Assembly (NCBI RefSeq): GCF_028553885.1
Contig: NZ_CP067172.1
Coordinates: forward strand, 1 to 60,130
Source: Paracoccus aestuarii
GTDB lineage: Bacteria > Pseudomonadota > Alphaproteobacteria > Rhodobacterales > Rhodobacteraceae
Direction: 5' to 3'
Length of the DNA: 60,130 nucleotides
Shown here: piece after piece, positions 8,130 to 16,506 of the stretch
Layout of the letters: each line of letters begins with the position of its first letter
Numbering within the stretch: position 1 is the stretch's first letter
Position numbers and translations under genes: made by a program
Notes under the pieces: model-generated
Database searches by the model: none
What the model saw: only the letters and a program-made list of their open reading frames with translations
Told to the model about the DNA's origin: nothing

Positions 8130-8576
8130 CTAGACAAGCCTTTTTTCAAAGTAGACGCGGCTGAAGCCGTCTTCGGTGTGACGAGCTACTTCGGCATAAC
8201 CAAGCCTTGGGTAGATCAGCAGGTTCTCGGTCATCTTCTCGTTTGTGTAGAGATGAACGGCTGCTAGGCTCCAGTCTCGTGCTGCCTGCTCACAAAATTC
8301 GACAAGCTGTTTTCCGACGCCACGCCCAGCTGCCCTGGGATGGACCGCGACATTCTCCAGAAGAACATGCTCTTTCTCGGCATAGAAAACAATGAACCCT
8401 TGGAATTGGCCTTGGTCATCCGCCGCAATGAAGACATCTCCTGCCGCGATTTGGCTGGCGAAGTCAGCGACCATAGGTGCGGGCTTCCGCCCTATAAGCT
8501 GCACATATCGCGCATACGCCTGTTCAGCGCAGTCCCTGATTTCCGCTTCGTCATGAGCTACAGCCTGCCGGATCAT
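8130..8576 (-). CDS. GNAT-family N-acetyltransferase
   Basis: A 148-aa GNAT enzyme. The acetyl-CoA pyrophosphate loop is VHPRAAGRGVGKQLVEF (R/Q-x-x-G-x-G/A type). It is preceded by the ENVAV strand and followed by HLYTNEKMTENLLIYPRLGY and the typical FEKRL end. ATG 8576 follows GGGAGG and begins MIRQAVAHDEAEIRDC, the usual GNAT beginning; an open extension upstream is ignored. The substrate cannot be told. It lies at the left edge of metal island 1, so it may be an accessory of that island or an independent cassette. Confidence 0.85.
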   Translation of the reverse strand: MIRQAVAHDEAEIRDCAEQAYARYVQLIGRKPAPMVADFASQIAAGDVFIAADDQGQFQGFIVFYAEKEHVLLENVAVHPRAAGRGVGKQLVEFCEQAARDWSLAAVHLYTNEKMTENLLIYPRLGYAEVARHTEDGFSRVYFEKRLV

Positions 8577-8854
8577 TTCACCCTCCCAAGCTACAGAGGA
8601 CGCCGACACTGTCCTATGAGGGCACCCTCGGCAATGACCGCAAAGGGATCCCTCGCGTCGAAGCTCCGCCGCGGCGCCGCCGGTCGCTATGCGGGACCTT
8701 TCTGCCGTTCGCTGCAAGTGCATCATTGAGGATGCCGGAGAACCTACGGGATGCAGAAACCTTCTTAAGATTGCTGCTTCGCTATTGCAGCATGAATTAG
8801 GAAAGCGGCCGTTCGGTCTTTCAGCAGTATCCTGAAATCAGCGATGTTTCTTGC

Positions 8855-9799
8855 TCACGCCGACGCCGCCAGCACTTGCTCTTTCGCGGCGAGGATCTTC
8901 GCTGCAATCGGTGACGTGATCATCTGGATCACGGCGAAAAAGGCGGCCGGCACGGCGATCTCGGAGGGCAGGCCGGAGGCGGCAACGAATGCGGCAGCGA
9001 TGCTGAACTCCTTCTTGCTGCAGGTGAACAGGTAGGCGATCAGCTCTCCTCGGTCCTGCGTGAAGATCCTGGCCGTCATGCTGACGCCGTAGCCGATCAG
9101 GTTCAGGGCAAGGGCCGCCAGCGCGATCACGAGCGCATACCAGCCGTAGCCCAGGATGGTTTCGGCGTTCGGACCGACGACCGCCAGCAGAAGCACCAGG
9201 TAAAGCACCGAGCCGAGCGCAGGCCATGCAAAGTCAAACTGGGATACCGATGACAAGAAGCGTGTCCGCAACCAGACACCGATCACGGTCGGCACCACCA
9301 CGATCAGAACCAGCTCCGTCACCACAGTCAGAACCGGCACGTTCAACTCGATCCCGGTCATCCACAGGAATAGAAACGGGATGATGAAGGGCGAAAGCGC
9401 GGTGTTCACCGCGTTCAGCACTGCCGCGAGAGCCACATTGCCACGGGCAAGCAGAACCAGTAGCGGCGCGGACACATCGGTCGGCAGCATCCCAACCAGC
9501 GTCTGGCCCGCTGCCAGAGGACCGCTGCCGAAGAAGGCGCGGCCGGTCAGCCAGCCTGCCAGCGACATCGGGCCGTAGACGAGGCCGATCGCCCAGAGCT
9601 GCCGGCCGGGTTTGCGGAACACGATCTGCACGGCCTTGGCATCGAAGGTCAGGCTGATGACCAGCATCAGAAGGGCGAGAAGCGGGCTGATGCCGGTCTC
9701 CAGCGCGATGCCGACGGACGGCACCAGCAAGCCGAGAGCGGCCGCGAGAACTGCCAGAAGCAGTAGGTTGTTTTCGATGAAGCCAAGGATCTTCCGCAT
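8855..9799 (-). CDS. SBF-family (bile acid:sodium symporter-like) transporter
   Basis: A polytopic membrane protein of about 314 aa with nine to ten hydrophobic segments and no large soluble domain. LPTDVSAPLLVLLARGN and FTCSKKEFSIAAAFVA match the two crossed-helix motifs of the SBF/ACR3 superfamily. The second is in the position of the sodium-site motif. The real substrate is unknown. Its start lies 2 bp after the end of the merR gene on the same strand, so the two form an operon and a metal or metal-complex substrate is plausible (inference). ATG 9799 begins a clean first helix. Confidence 0.8.
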   Translation of the reverse strand: MRKILGFIENNLLLLAVLAAALGLLVPSVGIALETGISPLLALLMLVISLTFDAKAVQIVFRKPGRQLWAIGLVYGPMSLAGWLTGRAFFGSGPLAAGQTLVGMLPTDVSAPLLVLLARGNVALAAVLNAVNTALSPFIIPFLFLWMTGIELNVPVLTVVTELVLIVVVPTVIGVWLRTRFLSSVSQFDFAWPALGSVLYLVLLLAVVGPNAETILGYGWYALVIALAALALNLIGYGVSMTARIFTQDRGELIAYLFTCSKKEFSIAAAFVAASGLPSEIAVPAAFFAVIQMITSPIAAKILAAKEQVLAASA

Positions 9800-9800
9800 G

Positions 9801-10256
9801 TCAGCCGTCGTGCCCCGGATTCGCGGAGTGACAGCCTTCGCCATGGTGCGCATGGAGGCAGTTCTCGTGGTTGCTCAGGACCTCGATGACCTTGCAGCTT
9901 GAGATCGTGCCTTGGGCGCATTGTGCCAGCATGCGCTCCAGTTCCTGCTGCAAGGCCTGGAGCCGCGCGATGCGGTCCTTGACGGCTGCGAGCTGACGGC
10001 TGGCGATGACATCGGCTGCCGCGCAGGACATGTCGGGTCGGTCCGACAGGCTGAGCAGCTCCCTGATGTCATCGAGCGGAAAGCCCAGCTCGCGGCTATG
10101 GCGGACGAAGGCGAGCCTTTCCTGGTGTTCCTTCCTGTAAAGCCGCTGGTTGCCCGCACTGCGCTCCGCCTCCGGCAGCAGGCCGATCTCTTCGTAGTAG
10201 CGGATGGTCGGCACCTTCACGCCGGTGGCCGCGCTCAGTTTTCCGATGCTCAGCAT
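9801..10256 (-). CDS. MerR-family metal sensor, CadR/PbrR type
   Basis: A 151-aa MerR regulator. The N-terminal winged helix (MLSIGKLSAATGVKVPTIRY, then YEEIGLLPEAERS) binds DNA, and a long dimerisation helix follows. Cys78 (in DMSC), Cys113 and Cys121 are placed as in the Cd/Pb/Zn sensors CadR, PbrR and ZntR. A Cys/His-rich tail (CLHAHHGEGCH) gives extra metal ligands, as in CadR. On metal binding it should untwist the divergent promoter at 10267-10297. A second copy of that promoter architecture lies at 14779-14809, so the regulon probably includes the SCO operon. Confidence 0.9.
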   Translation of the reverse strand: MLSIGKLSAATGVKVPTIRYYEEIGLLPEAERSAGNQRLYRKEHQERLAFVRHSRELGFPLDDIRELLSLSDRPDMSCAAADVIASRQLAAVKDRIARLQALQQELERMLAQCAQGTISSCKVIEVLSNHENCLHAHHGEGCHSANPGHDG

Positions 10257-10266
10257 GAGAAACCTC

Positions 10267-10297
10267 TTGAACCTCTAGTTGCTAGAGATCCTATCTT
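10267..10297 (+). promoter_or_regulatory. MerR-type promoter of the P1B-ATPase operon
   Basis: The -35 TTGAAC (10267-10272) and -10 TATCTT (10292-10297) are separated by 19 bp, the overlong spacer typical of MerR-activated promoters. The spacer holds the dyad CTCTAG-TTG-CTAGAG. It lies between the divergent merR and ATPase genes. Confidence 0.8.
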
Positions 10298-10336
10298 CCG
10301 GGCTCGATGAAGGAAAGAGCTTGGGCGGGATGCAAA

Positions 10337-12568
10337 ATGGCAGCGGAAACAGCAGAGCGGCGAGAGTGGACGGTGACCGGCATGGACTGCGCGGCCTGCA
10401 CGACGAAGGTGGTGCGGGCCGTCGAGCGGCTTCCGGGTGTCAGCAACGTCAAGGTGGCGCTGATGACGGAACGGCTGTCGCTGAATTTGGTGCCGGGCAG
10501 CACTGAACCCGAGGCCATTGAAGGCACTGTCCGCAAGCTGGGCTTCGGGATCGCTCCGAAAGGGCAGCAGGCTCCGCGTAAGAAGGCCTTCGTGCTGCCG
10601 GATGCCGGCCCGGCCCCTCGGGCAGAGGATGGCGCGGCCGATGATCCTGACTTGGTTGCCCCCGTCCACGATGCGGCACCGGCTCTGCAGGACAAGGTCT
10701 GGCATCAGACAGCGAAGGGGCGGCTTGTCATCCTAACGGGCGCGTTGCTCGCGATCGCATGGCTGATCGAACTGATGACCTCTGCCGAGGCCGGATATTG
10801 GGCCTTTGTCGCAGCGTGCCTGATCGGCGTCGCGCCGGTGGCGAGGCGCGCCTTCGAAGCATTGCGTATGGGCCAGCCCTTCACCATCGAGGGTCTGATG
10901 ACCATCGCTGCCGGAGGCGCGCTGCTGATCGGTGCGGCCGAGGAAGCGGCGCTGGTCGTCTTTCTGTTCGCTGTGGGCGAGGTGCTTGAGGGTGTAGCGG
11001 CCGGAAAGGCCCGGCAGGGCATCCGGGCACTGGCAGATATCGTGCCGAAGACTGCGCTGCTGGAAGTGGCTGGTCAGACACGGGCCATTCCCGCAGATAG
11101 CCTGCAGATTGGGCAGAACGTGCTTGTCCGCCCCGGCGACCGTATTCCTGCGGATGGCGAGATCATCGACGGCACCAGCGGGGTCGATGAAAGCCCGGTG
11201 ACCGGCGAAAGCATGCCGGCGACCCGGACCGTAGGCGATCCGGTCTTCGCCGGCTCGATCAACACCGAGGCCGTCTTGCGCGTCCGCGTCACCCGCGAGC
11301 CGAGCGACAACACCATCGCCCGCATCATCCGCCTGGTCGAGGAGGCCGAGGAGGCCCGCGCGCCCACGGAACGGTTCATCGACCGCTTCTCGCGCATTTA
11401 CATGCCGGCCATCGTCGCGCTGTCGGCTTTGGTGATCGTGGTGCCGCCGCTCGCCTTCGGGCATGACTGGACCACCTGGATCTATCGCGGCCTGGCGCTG
11501 CTGCTGATCGGTTGCCCCTGCGCGCTGGTGATCTCGGTTCCGGCCTCCATCGCCTCGGCACTGTCGGCGGGCTCGAAGCGCGGGCTCTTGATGAAGGGTG
11601 GTGCCGTCATCGAGGCGGCTGCGAAGGTCAGGCATGTCGCCTTTGACAAGACCGGCACCCTGACGCGCGGCGCACCGGTGGTCACCGACCTGCTTCCTGC
11701 TCCGGGCGTGAACGAGGCTGAGCTGCTGGCCGTCGCCGCCGGCGTGGAAGCTGGCTCAAGCCACCCGCTGGCGCTGGCGATCCTTCGGCGCGCGGAGGCC
11801 GCAGCCGTGCAGGTGCCGGCGGCGCGCGATGCCCGTGCGCTGGCAGGGCGCGGTGTCGAAGCTGTCGTGGACGGGGCACTAGCCTGGGTTGCCTCCCCCT
11901 TACATGCCGCAGAGGACGGCGGGATCATTGAGGCGGCCCTGCCTCGGGCAGCGGCGCTGGAGAACGAGGGCAAGACGGTCGTCGCCGTTTATCGCAAGCG
12001 CCGGCCCCTGGGGCTGATCGCCTTGCGGGACGAGCCGCGGGGCGATGCGGCCGAGGCCATCCGGCAACTGGACGCCTTGGGCATCAGTGCGACCATGCTG
12101 ACCGGCGACAACGCCCGCACCGCGGCCGCCATCGCCGGAGGTCTCGGACTTGGCTTCCGGGCGGGGATGATGCCCGAGGACAAGCTGGTGGCGATCCGCG
12201 AGTTGAACGGCAAGGGCAGCGTGATGATGATCGGCGACGGCATCAACGACGCCCCTGCGCTGAAAGAGGCGCATATCGGCATCGCCATGGGATCGGGCAC
12301 GGACGTGGCACTCGAGACTGCCGACGGGGCGATCTTGCGTGACCGGGTGAGCGATGTTCCGGCTCTGATCCGGCTGGCACGGGCGACGATGCGCAACATC
12401 ACGCAGAACGTGGCGCTGGCGCTCGGACTGAAGGCGGTGTTCCTCGTGACGACGATCCTTGGCATCACCGGCCTCTGGATCGCCATTCTGGCCGATACCG
12501 GCGCGACCGTCCTGGTCACGCTGAACGCCCTGCGGCTGCTGGCCTTCAACCCTGCCCGGGAGGCTTGA
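10337..12568 (+). CDS. Heavy-metal P1B-2 ATPase (Zn/Cd/Pb efflux)
   Basis: A 743-aa transporting ATPase. An N-terminal HMA domain carries GMDCAAC. The actuator loop has PVTGESMPA, and the transport site is GCPCALVISVPASIASAL, the CPC form with SxPA typical of Zn/Cd/Pb pumps. DKTGTLT is the phosphorylation site, SHPLALAIL the nucleotide-binding HP motif, and GDGINDAPAL the hinge. It would pump divalent Zn, Cd or Pb out of the cytoplasm. The MerR promoter's -10 box ends at 10297, so ATG 10307 would be almost leaderless; I prefer ATG 10337, though 10307 is possible. It opens an operon with a methyltransferase, LspA and DsbB/DsbA, similar to pbr-type lead operons. Confidence 0.93.
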   Translation: MAAETAERREWTVTGMDCAACTTKVVRAVERLPGVSNVKVALMTERLSLNLVPGSTEPEAIEGTVRKLGFGIAPKGQQAPRKKAFVLPDAGPAPRAEDGAADDPDLVAPVHDAAPALQDKVWHQTAKGRLVILTGALLAIAWLIELMTSAEAGYWAFVAACLIGVAPVARRAFEALRMGQPFTIEGLMTIAAGGALLIGAAEEAALVVFLFAVGEVLEGVAAGKARQGIRALADIVPKTALLEVAGQTRAIPADSLQIGQNVLVRPGDRIPADGEIIDGTSGVDESPVTGESMPATRTVGDPVFAGSINTEAVLRVRVTREPSDNTIARIIRLVEEAEEARAPTERFIDRFSRIYMPAIVALSALVIVVPPLAFGHDWTTWIYRGLALLLIGCPCALVISVPASIASALSAGSKRGLLMKGGAVIEAAAKVRHVAFDKTGTLTRGAPVVTDLLPAPGVNEAELLAVAAGVEAGSSHPLALAILRRAEAAAVQVPAARDARALAGRGVEAVVDGALAWVASPLHAAEDGGIIEAALPRAAALENEGKTVVAVYRKRRPLGLIALRDEPRGDAAEAIRQLDALGISATMLTGDNARTAAAIAGGLGLGFRAGMMPEDKLVAIRELNGKGSVMMIGDGINDAPALKEAHIGIAMGSGTDVALETADGAILRDRVSDVPALIRLARATMRNITQNVALALGLKAVFLVTTILGITGLWIAILADTGATVLVTLNALRLLAFNPAREA

Positions 12569-12569
12569 G

Positions 12570-13193
12570 ATGCTCGGACAGGGTGGATGGATCGGCCTTG
12601 GTGTCGTGGCGATGTATCTGACGGCCTTTGCCTGGGGAACGGCCGAGGCCGCACGTGCCGCCGGGCGGCCAGTCTGGCTGTTTGGACGAGCGCGGGGGCT
12701 CGAGCGCCTTGCCGCATTCGGTTTTCGCCTTGCGTTTGCGCTGGCGCTTCTTGGGCCGCTGCTATGGCTGGCCTTTCCGGCGCTGCACAAGCTGGACCCG
12801 CTTTGGACTGAAGGCCGGTATCAGCTGGTGGGGGCCGCAGGTGCTGTTCTTGCAGCAGCCGGCGCAATGCTTGCTTTTGCCGCACAGATGTCCATGGGCT
12901 CATCGTGGCGTGTCGGTGTGGCCGAGGGTGCAACAGGGGCTCTGGTTTCGGGCGGGCTTTACCGCTTCAGCCGCAATCCGACCTTTCTGGGACAGTTCAT
13001 TCTGTTGACGGGAGTTACTCCTGCGATCCCGGCTGTTCCGACACTTCTTGCGCCGCTGCTTTTCCTCTGGTCTGCGGCCACGCAGATCCGCTCAGAGGAA
13101 CGTGAGTTGAAGCAGGCGCTTGGCGCAGACTACAGCCGTTATCTGGCGACCGTGCCGCGCTGGATCGGCTTTCACAGGAGAACCTCAAGTTGA
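12570..13193 (+). CDS. Isoprenylcysteine carboxyl methyltransferase-like membrane protein
   Basis: A 207-aa membrane protein with five or so transmembrane helices. The C-terminal part has LYRFSRNPTFLGQFI and EERELKQALGADYSRYLATV, the SAM-binding signature of the ICMT/phospholipid N-methyltransferase superfamily. The bacterial substrate is not known. It starts 1 bp after the ATPase stop and overlaps lspA by 4 bp, so all are cotranscribed. Genes of this family recur next to metal P-type ATPases, which points to a membrane or envelope role in metal resistance (inference). Confidence 0.85.
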   Translation: MLGQGGWIGLGVVAMYLTAFAWGTAEAARAAGRPVWLFGRARGLERLAAFGFRLAFALALLGPLLWLAFPALHKLDPLWTEGRYQLVGAAGAVLAAAGAMLAFAAQMSMGSSWRVGVAEGATGALVSGGLYRFSRNPTFLGQFILLTGVTPAIPAVPTLLAPLLFLWSAATQIRSEERELKQALGADYSRYLATVPRWIGFHRRTSS

Positions 13194-13672
13194 AGGCTGC
13201 TCTGACCATTTTCGGAATCGCAGCCACGGCGCTGGTAGATCAGGCCACGAAGGCCGTGGTGCTGTCACTAATCTCTCCAGGTCAGGTCCTGCCGGTTCTA
13301 CCGGGCCTCGATCTTGCGCTCAGCTTTAACGAAGGCGCCAGCTTCGGCATGATGTCGAACCTCATGGAGGGCAGGCCCTTGCTCATGGCGGCGCTGACGA
13401 GCGCACTTGCCCTGATCTTTGCCGTTATGGCGTTTCGCAGCGACAATCGCTTTGAGCGCACCGGCCTTGCCCTGATCGTGGGCGGCGCCCTTGGCAACAT
13501 CATCGACCGGTTGCGGCAGGGTGCCGTGACTGACTTCCTGAGCCTCTACTGGCGTGACTGGCATTGGCCCACCTTCAATGGGGCCGATATCGCGATCACG
13601 CTCGGCGCGCTGATCATTCTCATCGCCATGTTTACCACAGGCCGCAAGGAGCCGCTTCTTGACCGCAACTAA
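13190..13672 (+). CDS. lspA: Lipoprotein signal peptidase II (LspA), metal-operon copy
   Basis: A 160-aa four-helix membrane aspartyl protease that removes signal peptides from prolipoproteins. Both catalytic aspartates are visible, in GNIIDRLRQG and FNGADIAIT, with the conserved LSFNEGASFG segment ahead. An extra lspA in a metal-ATPase operon matches the pbrC arrangement of lead-resistance loci. It starts inside the previous stop (ATGA-type overlap; its first codon is TTG at 13190). It could process lipoproteins encoded here, for example the LAAC lipobox protein at 17011. Confidence 0.93.
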   Translation: MKAALTIFGIAATALVDQATKAVVLSLISPGQVLPVLPGLDLALSFNEGASFGMMSNLMEGRPLLMAALTSALALIFAVMAFRSDNRFERTGLALIVGGALGNIIDRLRQGAVTDFLSLYWRDWHWPTFNGADIAITLGALIILIAMFTTGRKEPLLDRN

Positions 13673-14099
13673 GACAAGCCGTGTGACCCGGGACGAGCTT
13701 ACCCTGCTGGCGGCTTTCCTGATCGCCCTGACCGCGACCCTTGGCGCCTTGTTTATCGGCGAAGTCCTAGGCCAGATGCCCTGCGTCCTGTGCTGGTATC
13801 AGCGCATCGCCATGTTCCCGCTGACAGTCATTTTGGCTGTGGCCCTGTGGCGGAGCGATGTCGCGGCGCGTGCCTACGCCCTGCCGCTTGTCATTGTCGG
13901 GCTTGCTCTCGCGGTCTGGCACTCCGGCCTCTACATGGGCCTGATCCCCGAGACTATTACCCCCTGCACTCAGACTGGCCCGTCCTGTTCCGACAAGGCG
14001 CAGATGACGATCCTCGGTCTGCCAATCCCCTACCTCTCGGTTGCGGCTTTTTCTCTGATCGGCCTCTGCCTTCTGAACGTGAAAGGATCTCGCCCATGA
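13659..14099 (+). CDS. dsbB: DsbB/BdbC-type disulfide oxidoreductase
   Basis: A 146-aa protein with four transmembrane helices. The first redox pair is CVLC followed by WYQR, the DsbB signature. The second pair lies in TPCTQTGPSC in the second periplasmic loop. It should reoxidise the DsbA-like protein encoded next and pass electrons to quinone. The start is TTG 13659, supported by AAGGAG nine bases upstream, and overlaps the lspA end. The stop overlaps the next start (ATGA). It supplies disulfide chemistry to the periplasmic metal proteins. Confidence 0.9.
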   Translation: MTATKTSRVTRDELTLLAAFLIALTATLGALFIGEVLGQMPCVLCWYQRIAMFPLTVILAVALWRSDVAARAYALPLVIVGLALAVWHSGLYMGLIPETITPCTQTGPSCSDKAQMTILGLPIPYLSVAAFSLIGLCLLNVKGSRP

Positions 14100-14746
14100 A
14101 CCGCCGTGCTGTGTTGCTGGGAACGTCTGCCGCCGCTCTTGCCGTGTTTGGTGGTGGTGCTTGGTATCTGCGTCAGCAGGAAGAAGCAGCCGCCGCGGCT
14201 GCCGTGACGCAGAACCCGGAGGCGCTGGTCCGCCCAAATTCGCCCATTCTGGGGCCTGCGGAGGCGCCGGTGACGCTGGTGGAGTTCTTCGACCCTTCCT
14301 GCGAGGCCTGCCGTGCTTTCCACCCGGTGATCGAGGATCTGCGCCAGCAGTATCCGACGCAGTTGCGGATCGTGCTGCGCTACACGCCCTTCCACGAAGG
14401 CTCGGACGAGGCAGTGCGTATTCTTGAGGCCGCTCGTCGGCAGGACAAGTTCGAGCCGGTCCTGGATGCCTTGTTCGAGAAGCAGCCGGAGTGGGCCATC
14501 CATGGGGCGCCCGACCTCGACCGCGCCTGGCGCATCGCCGGCGCGGTGGGCCTGGATCTGGAGAGGGCACAGTCGGACCGACTTCATCCCGATACGACCG
14601 CCATCCTGAACCAGGATGTGGCTGATCTCCAGGAACTTGGCGTGCGCGCCACCCCGACATTCTTTCTGAATGGCCGCCCGCTCACCAACCTCAACTTTGA
14701 TGCCTTACGGGCTGCGGTCGGACACGCCGTAGCCGAGACCAGCTGA
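14096..14746 (+). CDS. DsbA-family thioredoxin-like protein
   Basis: A 216-aa periplasmic thiol oxidoreductase. MNRRAVLLGTSAAALAVFGG is a signal or anchor sequence. The active site is FFDPSCEACRAF (CxxC) and the cis-proline loop is VRATPTFFLNG. This is the compact BdbD/DsbA type without a large lid. It forms a pair with the upstream DsbB (4-bp overlap). ATG 14096 is fixed by the overlap and the signal sequence. It is the last gene of the MerR-driven operon; a second MerR promoter follows. Confidence 0.9.
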   Translation: MNRRAVLLGTSAAALAVFGGGAWYLRQQEEAAAAAAVTQNPEALVRPNSPILGPAEAPVTLVEFFDPSCEACRAFHPVIEDLRQQYPTQLRIVLRYTPFHEGSDEAVRILEAARRQDKFEPVLDALFEKQPEWAIHGAPDLDRAWRIAGAVGLDLERAQSDRLHPDTTAILNQDVADLQELGVRATPTFFLNGRPLTNLNFDALRAAVGHAVAETS

Positions 14747-14778
14747 ACTGACAAAGCCGTGAGGTCGCCTAAAGCTGC

Positions 14779-14809
14779 TTGAACCTCATGTTGCTAGAGG
14801 TGCTAGGGC
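14779..14809 (+). promoter_or_regulatory. Second MerR-type promoter, ahead of the SCO operon
   Basis: TTGAAC (14779-14784) and TAGGGC (14804-14809) are again 19 bp apart. The spacer keeps the dyad ACCTC...GAGGT and the TTGCTAGAG core seen at 10267-10297. This strongly suggests the same MerR regulator controls both operons. The -10 match is weak, as is usual for activator-dependent promoters. Confidence 0.7.
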
Positions 14810-14832
14810 GCCCGCAAAGGTGGGTGATCGAT

Positions 14833-15414
14833 ATGCTGAAGAACATCAGGATTGCGTTGTGGATCGCCGTTGCAGTGGCACTCGTTGGTGTGGGCGCGCT
14901 GCTTTGGCATGCGGATCGGCAGGAGCAAGCCGCCGCGTTCAAGCCGGAGTTTTCCTTGCCGGATGAGGCGGGGACGATCCATACAGCCGCGGACTTCCGG
15001 GGCAAGCATGTTCTGGTCTTCTTCGGCTTCACCAACTGCCCGGACATCTGTCCGACCACGATGGCCGAAGTCGCCCAGGTCATGGATGACCTTGGGCCGG
15101 AGGCGGCGGAGGTGCAGCCGGTCTTCATCTCGGTCGATCCGGTACGAGACCGGGAAAGCGGCCTTGGCGAATACTTGGAAGCATTTCATCCCAGTATTCT
15201 GGGGCTGGCCGGAGACGAGGCAGCCACGCAGGCTGCCGTCGGCAGCTTCAAGGTTTTTGGCGAAAGACATGAGGATGCCTCGGCGCCGGGGGGCTACACC
15301 ATGTCGCACAGCTCCAGCCTTTACCTGCTTGGTCCGCGCGGGGATTGGTTGCGCCAGTTCGAGTATGGCACGCCGGCCGACGACATCACCGCTGATCTGA
15401 AGGAACGCCTCTGA
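14833..15414 (+). CDS. SCO1/SenC-type copper chaperone (first copy)
   Basis: A 193-aa protein with an N-terminal membrane anchor (IALWIAVAVALVGVGALL) and a thioredoxin-like SCO domain. The copper ligands are CPDIC (CxxxC) in FGFTNCPDICPTTMAE and a later His in TMSHSSSLYLL, and SVDPVRD is the conserved SCO motif. SCO proteins deliver copper to, or reduce, the CuA site of cytochrome oxidase; in resistance islands they may act as copper buffers. ATG 14833 gives the membrane anchor. It leads an operon with PCuAC, a second SCO and DUF411 under a MerR promoter. Confidence 0.9.
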   Translation: MLKNIRIALWIAVAVALVGVGALLWHADRQEQAAAFKPEFSLPDEAGTIHTAADFRGKHVLVFFGFTNCPDICPTTMAEVAQVMDDLGPEAAEVQPVFISVDPVRDRESGLGEYLEAFHPSILGLAGDEAATQAAVGSFKVFGERHEDASAPGGYTMSHSSSLYLLGPRGDWLRQFEYGTPADDITADLKERL

Positions 15415-15415
15415 C

Positions 15416-15895
15416 ATGCTGAAATCCACTGCCGCAGCACTGGTGCTTGCCACCATCCTGCCTGCTACCGCCTTCGCCGAATGTGTCGAAGTTACTCAAG
15501 GCAACATTACGGTCAGCGCCGCCTGGTCGCGCGCCACGATCGGGACGGAACGGCCCGCCGTGTTCTACGTCACCATCCGGAATGACGGCGGCTCTGATGA
15601 GCGTCTCGTGGGCATCGAAACGCCTGTTGCGGACATGCCCATGCTCCATGAATCAGTGATGGAGAACGGGGCGGCCCGCATGTCGCATGTCGATCAGATC
15701 GTGATTGCCCCTATCGACGCGGTAAGCCTTGAGCCCGGCGGCTATCACGGGATGCTCATGGATCTGCAAACCGAGCTCGTGGAGGGAACTACCTTTCCTG
15801 TCACGCTACTTTTCGAGAAGTCTGGTCCGGTCACGATCGACACTGCGGTTCTGCCTCTGCGCGCGCGGGAGGCTGCATGCGAAGAGGCGCTCTGA
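15416..15895 (+). CDS. PCuAC-type periplasmic copper chaperone
   Basis: A 159-aa protein with a Sec signal peptide (cleavage near AFA-ECV). The copper-binding motif H-x10-M-x21-H-x-M of PCuAC is present as MLHESVMENGAARMSH followed by GGYHGMLM. PCuAC donates Cu(I) to cytochrome oxidase, often with SCO, which flanks it on both sides. It starts 1 bp after the first SCO stop and overlaps the second SCO gene by 19 bp, so translation is coupled. Confidence 0.92.
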   Translation: MLKSTAAALVLATILPATAFAECVEVTQGNITVSAAWSRATIGTERPAVFYVTIRNDGGSDERLVGIETPVADMPMLHESVMENGAARMSHVDQIVIAPIDAVSLEPGGYHGMLMDLQTELVEGTTFPVTLLFEKSGPVTIDTAVLPLRAREAACEEAL

Positions 15896-16503
15896 TCCGC
15901 GGCGGCGCCGGAATGGTCGCGGCGGTCGGCTTCATGCTGGCTGTCGGCGCTTGGCGCAGTGGGGATCTGCCTTGGCAACAGCAGGTTACCGAGACCGTTG
16001 GCACCCGCGGGGCCGATCTAGAGTCCATGTCCTGGCAGCTCACCAGCCACGAAGGTGAGCGGGTCAGCCCGCAAAGCTGGATCGGGCAGACCAGCCTTGT
16101 CTTCTTTGGCTTCACCTGGTGTCCCGATGTCTGCCCGATGACCTTGCTGAACATCAGCGATTGGCTGGAGGAACTTGGCCCAGATGCGGACGGGCTGGCC
16201 GTTCACCTTGTCTCCGTCGATCCCGAACGCGACACGCCCGAGGTGCTGGCCGACTACCTGTCGAACTTCGATCCTCGCATTAGCGGCTTGACCGGATCTC
16301 CTGACGAAGTTGCCCAAGCAGCCGATGACTTCAACGCCACCTATCGCCGCGTTCCTCGGGACGATGGCGACTACACGGTGGATCACACCGCTGGCGTCAT
16401 GGTGTTTGACCCGGACGGGCGCTTGTCGAGTATCATAGACCTGCACGACGACCCGAAATTCGCGGTGCCGAAAATCCGGCGCGCGATGGAACGAGAGGTA
16501 TAG
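15877..16503 (+). CDS. SCO1/SenC-type copper chaperone (second copy)
   Basis: A 208-aa SCO protein with an N-terminal anchor and CPDVC in FGFTWCPDVCPMTLL, SVDPERDTPEVL, and the conserved histidine in VDHTAGVMVF. All three copper ligands are present in canonical form, whereas the first copy has a less typical SHSSS. The pair may divide roles between copper transfer and thiol reduction (inference). It is cotranscribed with PCuAC, whose 3' end it overlaps. Confidence 0.92.
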   Translation: MRRGALIRGGAGMVAAVGFMLAVGAWRSGDLPWQQQVTETVGTRGADLESMSWQLTSHEGERVSPQSWIGQTSLVFFGFTWCPDVCPMTLLNISDWLEELGPDADGLAVHLVSVDPERDTPEVLADYLSNFDPRISGLTGSPDEVAQAADDFNATYRRVPRDDGDYTVDHTAGVMVFDPDGRLSSIIDLHDDPKFAVPKIRRAMEREV

Positions 16504-16506
16504 GCC

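Noticed and set aside
12016..12933. Arg/Ser/Pro-rich frames antisense to the P1B-ATPase
   Set aside because: These are shadows of the ATPase gene, with no start signal or domain.
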